Assembly (NCBI GenBank): GCA_027596195.1
Contig: JADGJG010000346.1
Coordinates: 1-23,233 of the forward strand
Source of the DNA: Podochytrium sp. JEL0797
Taxonomy: Eukaryota > Chytridiomycota > Chytridiomycetes > Chytridiales > Chytriomycetaceae
DNA length: 23,233 nt
Reading direction: 5' to 3'
Shown piece after piece: positions 1 to 10,638 of the stretch. Positions within the stretch are counted from its first letter, which is position 1; the number at the start of each line of letters is the position of its first letter. The notes below the pieces were generated by a model. The model was given only the letters and a program-made list of their open reading frames with translations. It made no database searches and had not been told where the DNA came from. Position numbers and translations under genes: made by a program.

Positions 1-1277
1 TGGGGGGATTGGGTCGTGGTTGGTATGGGTTTCGGGGGTGTGGGTTGTGGTGGGGGGTGTGGGGGGGAGGGAGTGGTGGGAATGCGGTCGATGTGATGAG
101 GCGGCGAGAATGAGGCGGACAAGTTGATGCAGACTGGCGTGGTTTTGAAGGTGTTTGGAGATGGAAGCATTGGTCTGGGACTTGAGTGGGATCTCTGTCG
201 CGATGGGGGGGTGGGTTCGCGGGCCGGCGGTTGATTTTGAGCGATACCGCAGGAGAAGGGGGTTGGTTTCTTTCGGGGAGGAGGCGATAGAAGGATTTTT
301 GGTCTTAGGACCCGTTGTGATTCTTGACGTCAAGGATCGCATGCGGTCCATGACGGGAATCGATGAGTTGCCCGACAAAGTCAAGGACCGACCCAGGGAC
401 TGCAAACTCGGCCCGAGAGACCGCATGCTCGGAGTCCGTGAGAGTGTAGAAGATAATTCGAGTGCCAGCGGGGTTGGGACCGACCGAGCAACGTTTGCGG
501 GACGTGATTTTGAGCGTTGAATCATGAAGGGGGAAATATTTTGCTCTGGAGTGCTGCGCGACAACAGAGAGGCGGATCGTTGCATAGAAAAGAGACTCAT
601 CGAGTCTTCCGTCGAGCGACAAGATTCAGTGCTTGCTCTTGGGGGTGCTTCGGCGAGATCCTTTGCCCTTTTCGCGGACGACAAGGCGGATGTCTTTGCG
701 GGAATGACAGGCTGCCACCGCGAAACACTCTCTTCTTCGCGTTCTGACAACGAACTCAATGAGGATGAACCGCCACTGTCTCTGCGGCTCCTCCTTTCGA
801 TGGGACGCCACGCCTCGTGCCAGTGCATCGGTGTGTCGTGGGCATCATCCGCCCGCACCTCGAAGGACCTTAGGTCATCGGACTCGTTGTCTGAAAGCGT
901 CTCAGTCCGAAAGATTCCCAACGCGCGTGCTCCAGCAACGCGGCGCACAGTTTGGGTAACTTCAGGAAGTCATCAGTTTTTAATCAAACTCGGAAAGGGG
1001 AATGCACCAACTCACCTCCACGTTCATTGTCCATATCCGCCCCCTTCCGATCCACATACATCTCCTCATGATCCGATCCGCCCGCGTCAACGTGGAACTG
1101 TGTGAGCGTCGCAAACGATCGGAACGAATCGGTGGACCGCGCTACGTGGATCGTGTGAGCGTGCGGGAGCGTGCGCGAGAGGGTCTTTGGGGACACGAGA
1201 GTCTCGATGGATACTTTTGCGTGCACACTGTCGATGGTTGCGTTGCGGCGGATCCCGTCGGCGATCTGACCTTCCAT
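1..1277 (-). CDS. Unidentified Ser/Arg-rich protein, 5' part (runs off left edge)
   Basis: The family is not recognised. Exon 1 is 1277-1016, starting at an ATG (MEGQIADGIRRNATID) about 100 nt after the TFIP11 stop. An intron at 1015-960 (56 nt, GTGAGT...CTGAAG) joins to an exon that is open without any stop from 959 to base 1; every codon was checked by eye. About 407 residues are visible. The large exon is rich in Ser, Arg, Pro and Thr, with basophilic-kinase-like R-x-x-S and R-S-x-S sites (for example MQRSASLLSRS and RTPSMRSL), and turns Pro/His/Thr-rich near the edge. This looks like a disordered, heavily phosphorylated regulatory region; that is inference. The frame is also open upstream to an ATG at 1366, giving a hydrophobic leader (MCERAARFLFVFSFPAVVG). 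A TTTCCCGCAG acceptor-like site lies inside that extension, so 1277 is preferred. Any domain probably lies beyond the left edge. Confidence 0.6.
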
Positions 1278-1381
1278 TTGTTGGAAATCAAGAATTTTTC
1301 TGCCTCGCGTGTGACCCACGACTGCGGGAAAGGAAAAAACAAAAAGGAAACGCGCCGCTCTCTCACACATTTTAAACCTCC

Positions 1382-4107
1382 TCACGACTTTAATGCCAAC
1401 GCAACAACCTCATCCACCCCCATCGCCTCCCACTGCCCCTCCTCATCCCCAACCGCCCCCCCCAAATACACAAACACAACCCCTTCATCCACATACAACA
1501 ACACCCCCTTCTTCCCCTTCCGCTTCCCCTCCCCATCCCTCTCCAACCCCCACACAGCCTTCCCCCCCTTCACCCTCGCAGTCGGCAACAACACCAACCC
1601 AACCGCACCCGCCATCCGCTCCAACAACTCCAAAAACCCAACATCCACTTCCTTCCGCCGCATCAACTCCGGTTTCCCCGTAACCTCCTTCTTCCCACCA
1701 CCACCACCACCACCCGCCCTCACCTCCACAACCTCCCCCCTCTCCGCCACAGGAACCAACCGCGGCACCGCGCCCCCAACCCCTTCCCCACTCACCGCCC
1801 GATTCATCATCTCCAACCCGACCCTGAACCCCTCCACAACTCCCTTCCATTCCCCAACATCCTCCGGAAACACACTCCTCCACGCCAAATACCATCGACT
1901 CACTTCATCAAAGTTGACCCCGTCCCCACTCCCAAGCCACAACCACAACACCTGGATCCATTTTGGGAACACCTCCGTCTCGATCAAGTGCGAAAAGAGG
2001 GGTTGTGAAAACTCGTGCCGCCAGGGTAAGACCCAGTCCACGAGGGGGACGAGATCTTGTGCCGCTGGGTTCACGTGGAACTCGTGCCGCAATACGGCCA
2101 CGAGTTTGGGGAGTACGTTTTTGACGAGGATGGCGTCGTATACTTTGCGCGGGAGGACTTCTTTCCAGGGGGACACGATGCGCATCCCTGTCGCGTTGGA
2201 AGGGTGCCAGTCCGTAAGATACATTGCGAGTTTTTGCTGAATCGGGTCCGTGAGTGTCCGCAGGAACCGGTGGTGTCTTAAAATAGGGAGCCATGGGAAC
2301 AGCCATTGGTGTGGAGGTGCGGAGGTTGGGGAGCGTGGGTCCCAGGCCGAGAGGGCCGAAAGGAGTTTTGGGAGGATGAGTTGGTTGATGTTGTTGGTGT
2401 GGATCCAGGGGGGGAGGAGGTGTGGGGCGGTGGGGTCCGCGAGGGAGGGGAGGCCGTTGGTGATGATGAGTTGGGGGGAGGGGGTGGAGGGGTACCAGGT
2501 TTCGAGGAGGGTTGTGCAGGGGTCGGGGTTGAGGGGGGACCAGTTGTTGCTGTGGAGAGTTTTTTTTGGGATGGTTTGGTTAGAATTGGGAGAAATGGGG
2601 GAAAAGAAACAAAAAAATGTTACTTGATATCCTGGCGAACTTTGGGCAGCCAAATGTTGTACATCATGCTTTCGAAGGGCGTCATTGCTCGCATAGGTGC
2701 AGGTTGTGATGAGCGATGCGTCGACGGGGTGGGGGTTTCTTGCACAGAGAAGCGGAACAGGGTCCTCCATTTGCGGAAACTTTCGACGCCAAAGGTGGGA
2801 TCCTCCAACGGCGACCAATCAACGAGCATGCGTTTGATGAGAGGCGCCATAGCTCCCACCACAAGCGAGTCCAACCGATGCTCCACGTATTCGTCAAAGT
2901 ATTCCGTCTGAATCCGCTGAAACAGAGACGAAAAGGATGCATCAATCTCCTCCGACGTCACCACGGTCCCATTCACCATCATGTTCTTTTCGAGCCTCTT
3001 GCCCTCCTCCACAACCTGTTGCGCCAACTGAATCACCTGTTCCAGCCGAACCTTCTTGCCCTCCAACACTTGCACGTGTTTCTGCATACCATCCATCTCG
3101 AGCCGTGTGCGTTCCACTGTCTTTGTTTCCAACGACCACGCCTTGGACAACCGCAACAAATCCATCTCCGCCTCCGACGCCATGGTTCGCACATTGTACC
3201 GCAACTCAACCAAATTCGACGCCGCCTCGCGCAACGCCGCAATCTGAGCACCTGTTGCCAACTCAGACATGTTGCTCAACTCACGCGCCTGTGCACCCGT
3301 CATGTCGATAATCTTGCCCTGCTTCGTCGCGCCCGTTTCGAACCCATGCCCACCACCACCAGCCGCCGCCGCCTCCTGAATCAATTCATCCGCCGTTTTG
3401 TAAGCGACTTTGCCCTTGTTTTTGGAGGCTGCGCCGCGTTTCCATTGATCCACCACCGCAGGGACTTTGGCACCCTTCTTGTCCTTTTTGGACGCGGGTT
3501 TGGTAGTGTCGGAGTCGTCGGAATCGGACTTGTCGCCGCGTTTCATGCGTTGCTCCATTTTGACAGTTTCCGTGCGTTCGTCGAATCCGCGGTGTCCGAG
3601 ACCCATTTTCTGTGGTCGTCATGTAAAAAGGAGAGTGGGAGGATTAGTCGCGAGAGAGTGGAATCCGCTCATTAGATTCGAAACATAATGCATACCTGAG
3701 GTCTCAACTTAACGTCAATGGGATTCACAATACCCACACCCTCCTTTCCAAGACCCTGACCAGGCTTGTATCCCATCATTTTGAGAAACATGAGGCCTTT
3801 GCCCTCCTTGTCAAACTTCATAAAGTCCTTGTCGGGAACGGGATTCAGACGGGCGTTTTGTTGCTGTTGTTGGCGAGCGTCGAGGATGATTGGTTGTTGT
3901 TTTTTGGCGGCGGGTTTCTGCTGTTGCTGTTGCTGGTTGTTGTATGAGGATGACGAGGACGATGCGGCGGGTTTCGGCTGGGCAGAAGGTTTCTGCTGCT
4001 GAGGCTGTGGGGCGAAACCGAGGCCAAGGCCGCGATGAACGGGCATCTCGTCTTTGTCGTCTTCGTCTTCGTCTTCGCGTTTGTCGCGCGGCACTTTCTC
4101 AGCCTCT

Positions 4108-4138
<31 letters not shown>

Positions 4139-4513
4139 TCTCTTCATCGTCATCCTCGTCGTCCTCGCCAAGGGCTTCATCGCGCAGGATTTCGTCTTCG
4201 TCCGCAGTCTTTGCCACAAAAGCGACACTCCGCCGCGCTGCGCCAAACGCGCCCTTCGCCTCGTCGTCGTCTGCCCACACGCCGAGTAGCGCCTCTTCTT
4301 TGCCGTTGCGTTTCCGGTTGCGGTTGCGTCCAGAAGGGTCTGTTTGAAGAAGTCAGCAAAACACAACACATACACCAACACTCAACTCTTGAACAGCAGC
4401 GCCTCAGCACGCTCGTCGCCAACAAGGCCCTCGAGTGAGTCGTCTGATCCGTATCCGCCAGAGTCGGAAGAGTCAAAGTCGTCATCGAGGTGTTTGGGTT
4501 TCCTGCGCCCCAT
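1382..4513 (-). CDS. TFIP11: TFIP11 / Ntr1 (Spp382)-type G-patch splicing factor
   Basis: Spliceosome-disassembly factor; in the family the G-patch recruits and activates the DEAH helicase Prp43/DHX15 to release the intron lariat in the nucleus. Four exons: 4513-4387, 4339-3696, 3609-2624 and 2549-1382, with introns of 47, 86, 74 nt and a total of 974 residues, close to the family's 700-900. Visible in order: N-terminal MGRRKPKHLDDDF and the family GVWADDD motif; a poly-Asp run near residue 110; a Gln/Ser-rich spacer; the G-patch at about 215-270 (MGYKPGQGLGKEGVGIVNPI, then KMGLGHRG after the intron); a coiled middle; and the GCFC region from about 570, with NIWLPKVRQDI, PWLPILR, WHPSNATG, VFPKWIQVLWLWL, WYLAWRSVFP and EMMNRAVS. 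The C-terminal LLPTARVKGGK...VLLYVDEGVVFV block is also family-typical. All phases agree. A Gly/Lys-rich insertion before the last block is unusual. Gene symbol is by family resemblance. Confidence 0.93.
4106..4140. repeat. TCG trinucleotide run (poly-Asp in TFIP11)
   Basis: About eleven near-perfect TCG/GTC units on the plus strand. On the minus strand they encode the Asp run of the TFIP11-like protein. A coding microsatellite, probably length-variable. Confidence 0.8.
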
Positions 4514-4789
4514 CGTGTTTTTTGTGAACTTTTTTTCGTATCCCATCCGGAAGACGGAAAGTTAGCATACCTATCACTGAGTTGCTCAATGCCTTATTCA
4601 GGAAGGGACAATCCGCGGGGAAAATAAATTTGATCGTGCCTCAACGGATTTTGGGTCGCGGTTTCGAAGGAAAACACCGGACGCATCAGTGAGCCCTTTC
4701 TTATTTATAATTGGGTTGTCGTCTACTTTCATGCAGTCGAAACCGCTGCTCTTGCGGGTGGAACGCGTGACGGGCAGATCCATTTCGGC

Positions 4790-5405
4790 GATTCGTGCCA
4801 CCAGAAAGCATTCATTTCCAAACGTTCCTGTCGTGGCCGAACAGTCAAAACGGCAATATGTGAGTAAAAGGAAAAAACCATATTGCTATTGGAAACGGGT
4901 CTCAGGGTCAACTCTCAAGAAACAAGAAGAAAAAGTTCCACTTCCACTCCAACACCTTTCACTCGGCCTCTCATTCGGCATTCATCTGACCTCTACGCCC
5001 GACGCCACTCGACTAGTTCCGCCCGAATTCAGCACCTTTCCCACCATCAATTTAAAAGCTCCAGTAATTGGCAGCGGTCCATGTGGCGCTCAAAAGGCGT
5101 CTTTTGACGACGCACGACGACAACTTTTGCTTCAGCGGAAGCAAATGACGCGCTGGGGCGCGTTTTCGTGGGCACAACGGCGTTCTCTTTTATTGCCAAT
5201 GCTCCGTTGACGGACAGCTCCATTCTGGCAGAGTTGGAGCGTTCGCTTTCGGTCAAGGGCCATCATTCTTTCGATATTGACAATATATGTACATTGTAAT
5301 TTAATGAGAAAGTTGGGAGAAGAGAATCAGCCATTTCACTACACACACACACACACACACAAGCCGCCCCACTCATCCTCCACAGCGAATCAACCTCCGG
5401 AACCA
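4790..5405. repeat. Dispersed repeat copy A, collinear with 11630-12830
   Basis: Four blocks occur in the same order and orientation in copy B. Block 1 (about 4790-4920) encodes SFPNVPVVAEQ on the plus strand, against SFPDVPVAAEQ in B. Block 2 (about 5061-5215) matches about 11968-12140; by eye about 80-85 percent of bases agree over the best 90 or so. Block 3 (about 5263-5335) starts with a 23-nt identical stretch that contains the perfect palindrome ATATTGACAATAT. Block 4 (about 5341-5403) is an AC run followed by a match to the 3' coding end of the TPP1-like gene. The spacing differs between copies: A lacks several hundred bases present in B. The plus-strand open frame through A (4689-5210) is not supported as a gene. 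The origin (degenerate mobile element or segmental duplication) is not decided by the sequence. Confidence 0.7.
5339..5361. repeat. AC dinucleotide microsatellite
   Basis: An uninterrupted AC run of about 11 units inside repeat copy A. A shorter AC run occupies the matching place in copy B near 12781-12790. Confidence 0.85.
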
Positions 5406-5803
5406 CCCTCCACCACCACCACTCCTTTCATAAACTTGGCAGGTATTGGGGTTTTCAAAAACATGAACCACACAAAGTGATTCGCGTCACCGGCGAGCCA
5501 GCGGGCGCGTTCGATTAAAGCAAGAGACACCATGATTGGAGGATAACACGCCAGCTTTCATAAAGGGGGACGCAATTGTGCTGTGGGCTAGATTGGTGCA
5601 GATGCCCATCGAATGGTAGGAGGGCGTAAAAGACAAATTCGGATCAAAACAAAAGCATTTCAAACTCCGGGTTTGTCCTCCACGCTTCCATATTCATATT
5701 CTCCATTCCATCGGGATTGGTCCGATAAAAAATCAATAAAAATCCGATAATTAATGGAAGAAAATTTCTTCGTTCCTCGGCCGGAGCGATAATCTCTGAA
5801 TAT
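5406..5803. other. Intergenic, no gene seen
   Basis: No supported coding frame on either strand. It lies downstream of the NLR-like gene's stop (5804-5806). It is AT-rich near 5725-5760, with two CCGATAA words flanking an AATAAAAA stretch; that half is plausibly the NLR-like gene's 3' untranslated region. No standard poly(A) hexamer could be assigned with confidence. Confidence 0.5.
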
Positions 5804-8800
5804 TTAATCGGCTTTCAAAGTTTGAAGGCGCTTGCCGGCATAATCGTTTCCTTGTACTGCTGCCTTGGAAAACCACTCCATCGCCACCGCAAGATCTACT
5901 TCGAGTAAATCCCCACTGCAATACATGTCTCCAAGCATAACTTGTGCCAAGACATATCCTTGTGTCGCAGATTTGAGACACCACTCAAACGCGTTCGCGA
6001 CATCATGATTCAACGCGAATTTCAATCCAATTCTGTATTGACTTTCTGCATCCCCATTTTCTGCGGCTTCTTGTATCGCGTTGGCCGTGTTTGCATTTGC
6101 GACACTCGCACGTCCTTTCAAAGTGTTGACACCCAACGCTTTGGCCACCGTGATTCGAATCTTTTTGAAACTTTCTCGAGCGGTTTGCTTGTCGTCTCCG
6201 GTTGTGTCGATGTAGAGCGTATCGGCGGTAAGCAGTCCCAGGGCAGATCGTTGCCAGTTGGACCGTTTCTCGCCGGTGATCACGACGATATAAGGTATTT
6301 CCACCTTGTCAATTATGTATTTGAGCTCGCGTTTACAGTTTTTGGACTGGGCATATTCATCAGACACGCAGAGGATGGCGAGTTTTGCTGTGTTGAAGAT
6401 GATTCAGCCTTTTCAAATTAAGGTGGTTTCAAAAGAGTGAGGGTGGGGGCTCACAGTCCAGAATCGCACCCGCAAGAGTCTCAAACAGCAACTCCCCTGT
6501 TCCCATGCGATCCACATCCAACCACGCCCTACATCCAACACTCGTCAATTCTCGCGCCATCTCGCGCGGGTCAAACTCGCCCACGTTTCCTCTGCTCCCA
6601 CCGACTTGGTTCATGGTCACGGCTTCTTTGGAATTCAACCAGCAGTAACTTACGAATACGGACCACGGTGGGAGCTCTGGTTCTTCTGGCAGCTCTTCGA
6701 TCGACGCGTTTGTGAGACCACGAGGCTCGATCCTTCGTGTGTGGCTTGGCGGGCGGTAATTCTTTAACGAGGACGTCTTGTAAAGTCGCTCTTGCAGCCT
6801 CAACAGGCGCTTGAACTCCGCCAAATGTCGTTCGAGGCAGAGAAGGAGGTATTGGAAACGCGGAGCTGTTTCGGGTGTGTGCTCAATGTCGGATTCGTAT
6901 TTTTGGCAGTGAGAACGTTCTATGGAGATTTCTGATTCAATCCATTTCATTTGCTCGGCAATTGTCGTCTCTTTAGGTTGGATACGGGCCGTTGTTGCCA
7001 CCGAATGAGTTTTCGAAACTCGAGGGAGAGACAAGTGAAGGGCTGTTGGCGACGGTGAGTGAGTGGACGCTGAGGGCAGTTGTGATAATGGAATATTTGC
7101 AGATGCCGGAGACGGTTTCGCAGATTCGTCGTTGGGTTTGGGAACAAAGCTTGGAGATTTGGATGGCAACGCTGGAAGTGGAGAAAACGAGGTCATCGTA
7201 TGCTCCAAGATAAGCTTCGATACAGTCGAGTGATGATTTTGGTTTGCGTAATCGAGAGGTGTGAGACCAGCAATGTCAAGGGCATTCACGTTGGCCTTTG
7301 CTTCGAGAAGAAACTGCGTGATTCCCAATCCACCATTTTTCGCCACAATGTGCAGTGGTGTCAAGGCATTATCGTCGAATGCATTCACATTCGCGTTGTT
7401 TTCAAGCAAGACTATAACTACATCCTCATGGCTGTAACTGCACGCCAGATGCAATGCCGTGACGTGGTTTTCATCGACAGAGTTGACCTTCGCATTGAAG
7501 TCCAAAAGCAGTTCTACTATATGCGCGTGCCCATTTTGGCAAGAATAATGCAGAGGAGTGGACGCACTGATGCCGTCGGCGGAGTTGGGATTCGCTCCAC
7601 CTTCAAGCAACAATCGGACACACTCGATCGCGCCCGATTTTGCGGCATAATGAAGAGGCGTCATCTGCCATGAATCCAAAACGTCCGTTGAGGCCGCTGG
7701 AACGGATTTGAGAAGAATCTGAAGGATGTCTGGGTGGTTGTGCTCTGCCGCAAGATGAAGCGAGGTTTTCAAGTCGCCATCGTGAGGGAATGTGATGACG
7801 CCAAAATCACCCGACCATTTCAGTGCCTCGTTATAATTTCCTTGAATTGCAGCAATTTGCAATGGGATCTAATAAGTTTGTTATCGAACAAAATGAGAGT
7901 GAAAATGATTCTCGCACCATTTGACTGAAATCAAAGCTATGCTCAGTATTCCTTAGTTTTTGATTCATTTCATCTGTCGCATAGTAGAATGGAGTATTCC
8001 CGAGACGGTCGCAAAGACCGATATCTGCACCGTGGCTCGAGAGGACGCGCACGGTCTCCACTGATTTCGAGGACACAGCTGCATGCAAGCAGGTTTGCCC
8101 CGTATCAGAGCTATAGCAATTAACATTTGAGTCTGTCATTTGAAGGAGAATTTCGCATGTCTGTGCGTATCCACGATTTGCTGCTTCATAAAGGAGCGGA
8201 GAATTGCGACAATTCGTCGATTCTGCCTCGTGCAGAAGCTGGGAACCGTTTCCTGCCGAGAGCAGCTGTTTCACCAGCAAATGCCTGCCTGATAGCACAG
8301 CGATAATCAAAGCAGCTTTTCCGAACATCGCTACAAAATTTGCAAACACGGGGTGGCGTGAGATATCCACTTCCGGAAAGGAGACATGGTGCTTCCAATA
8401 ATTTAGTGCATAATCTTTCGCATTGTCTGCCGTACTGCTGCCATAGAGACAGTTGACTGCGTCCTTTATCAATAATTTCATTCCTGCATATTCATGAAGA
8501 ATAATATTCAGACATTCAATTGCAACTGTACTGTTCGCATTTCCGATATTCACATAGAATTCCGAGAATTGGTTGATACAACGCGTCGGTGAAGTCAAGA
8601 AATCAATCACGCATCTGTGAACAATAGCAACACCCGTCGCATGAACAGACACAAGAGAAGACATGGATTCCAAGCAAGACTGAATCATTTCCACACCTAT
8701 ATCAATCAAATTTGATATCTCGGGTATACTCAGTGGCGTTTGTGAAACGCAGAGGAATGAAAACAGCGCATTCGCTGATTCAAGCACAATGGACTGCGAC

Positions 8801-10615
8801 TGCAAACTTCTAGCCACCACTACCAACTCTTTTTCTACGACCTCATCCAAATTCGTAGCTTTTACTGCTTTCTCTACAGCCAACGCGACATTGCTTTCCA
8901 AGAGAATGTGCTCCAAAGCCAAAAACGCCCACAAAAAAAGACCCCCACTCGTGTCCACGAGACGCTTAGCCATCTTGCAGATTTTGGCCTCCGAGTATAC
9001 TTTCATGATATCCAACAAAGCCAGTCGGTCTTGAACAAACATCAAAACGTCATTGTGGTTCCGCTGGTCTTGAAGGTTCAAACTGATCGAATCAAACGGA
9101 GACAACATGGCTTTGGTTTCAGAAGTCAGGGAACGAATAGAAAGAAGCCATTTCACATTGAAGGGCTCAAGAAGGGTGATTTGGTGTTGAAGGAGTTTGG
9201 AAAATGAGCCATCCGGCGACAACGCGTCCAAGCCATCAATGCAAATGAATATCACCCCGTCATGATTAGAACGCGATTGAATTGGGTCAGTAATTAGCTT
9301 TTGGAACAGATATTCAAGGGACGGCTTGGTTTTGGAGAATTCGGGTGTTTTTTCAAGAAACTGTTTCACACTGCCGCGAATTTGATTATCGAACATTGCC
9401 AGCTGTTTTCAAACGAGGTATATCAGTGAAAAGTGTCATTAGAGCCTGCGTAATGCGTTTTCTAACCTGGAACGCTAGGGAAGTGATCAAATATCGCGGA
9501 TCGCTTCGCTTCGGATCCTCCGAATCACAAAAGAAGGAGGCTGCGACAGTAAACTTTGCATTTGAAACAACAGAAGCGACAATAACTGACTTTCCCGAGC
9601 CCAAAATTCCCGTCAGCAATGTGACAGGAGGTCCTTGTTCCGACAAAACATTGGTCAAAATTCTCACAATCACAGATTGACGCGTGGATTTATGCCGAAT
9701 GGTAGATTTTTCATGAATCACATCTTCCATATCCACCGGTGTGAGAAACTGCTTAAAAAATGGAACCAGGGACAAGTCAATGCCGTCTTTCAACGCAAAT
9801 GCAGCGAGTTTGGCACCAGTGCTTCGCGACGGGGATTTAGAAAACGGAGATGGGTTCGCAGATATGGGTGTGTGGTTTATTGGCGAATCGTGGCTCCGTT
9901 GAAATTCCACGAGTTTGTCGGCGATGCCGGCGCCAAGGTGATGAAGATATTCATTCATATGCGAAGGCGAAATCAAATCATAGTAGGAAAGTCCTGCTGT
10001 GAGGAGCGCAGATTTTGGGAAGGGCCCTTCAGAAACGCGGACTGGAACGATGATCAAATTTTGCTCTGTCGCAAACTTCAATTCGAGAATGCAGTGCTTT
10101 GATTTCTAAAAGATGGAGCTTCGGATTTAAGCCTATGTTTGTATTAATGACCCCCCACCTCGAACTGTTCAGAAAGAAGAGCCAAGAAAATGACACTGTG
10201 TTGAATTCCGAGGGCGGTCGCGCTGAAGAGATCCACTCCTGGAAGAAGTTCTTTGGTATCGATCCAAATTGTATAACCTTGGCTCGAGAGATATTGGGTT
10301 ATAACTTTTGCCTCGTGAGTTTGGGACCAACTGTTTCGGAGCTGATTATTGAAAATTTACGTGCATTTCCACAACTTTCACCCACCTATAACTTAGGAAT
10401 ATATGGTGAGACTTTTTAGCAGGAAGAGGCAATACATTTACGAGAGATTGGTGGGAAGGAGTAGGTATGTCAAGGCTGTCCAGGAACGGAGTGGGCCTGA
10501 CGGAATCACTACCTTGAAAGTAGCATAAGCGATAGCCTAAATAATGATTGCAAATACCAGTAATTGGACTTGTGACGGATGATGATCTTTCAGACTTGGA
10601 CGCTCCTGATCCCAT
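5804..10615 (-). CDS. NLR-like protein: TIR - NACHT - ankyrins - TIR - Sel1
   Basis: Six exons: 10615-10386, 10330-10159, 10105-9467, 9402-7918, 7868-6455 and 6387-5804. Introns are 55, 53, 64, 49 and 67 nt, all GT-AG and all phase-consistent; total 1507 residues. Domains: a Gly-2 myristoylation-like N-terminus (MGSGASK); TIR 1 at about 69-180 (HHIFLSYSW, GYTIWIDTKELLPGVD, SKHCILELKFA with Glu142); NACHT-type NTPase with Walker A GILGSGKS at 300-307 and Walker B IFICIDGLDAL near 398-408; about eight or nine ankyrin repeats at about 700-1060 (TPLHYAAKSGAIECVRLLLEG); a Ser/Pro linker; TIR 2 at about 1243-1375 (WSVFVSYCW, CRAWLDVD, SKNCKREL with Glu1334); and two Sel1-like repeats at about 1418-1505. 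Such STAND proteins are intracellular sensors of non-self and of incompatibility, and TIR domains can cleave NAD+ or signal through assembly; that role is inferred. Exon 1 may hide a further in-frame 45-nt intron (10557-10513). Two genes cannot be excluded, but the ankyrin-TIR 2 junction is one open exon. Confidence 0.88.
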
Positions 10616-10638
10616 CGGAAATTGTCGGGACCAAAAAA
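10579..10638. promoter_or_regulatory. Very short divergent promoter between NLR-like gene and CDC14
   Basis: The minus-strand ATG is at 10615-10613 and the plus-strand ATG chosen for Cdc14 is at 10639. An in-frame upstream ATG at 10579 would make the two coding regions overlap. Whichever start is used, the 5' untranslated regions must overlap on opposite strands. No TATA or other core element was recognised here. Confidence 0.45.

Noticed and set aside
1002..2240. 412-codon plus-strand open frame
   Set aside because: It is antisense to the last exon of the TFIP11-like gene and is Pro/Thr/Ser low-complexity from skewed composition; the minus strand shows clear family motifs throughout.
2716..3675. 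319-codon plus-strand open frame
   Set aside because: It is the shadow of exon 3 of the TFIP11-like gene, with no recognisable domain, and it overlaps coding sequence with strong family similarity.
4689..5210. 173-codon plus-strand frame in repeat A
   Set aside because: The matching frame in copy B is broken by stops and frame changes, so it is probably repeat sequence rather than a gene.
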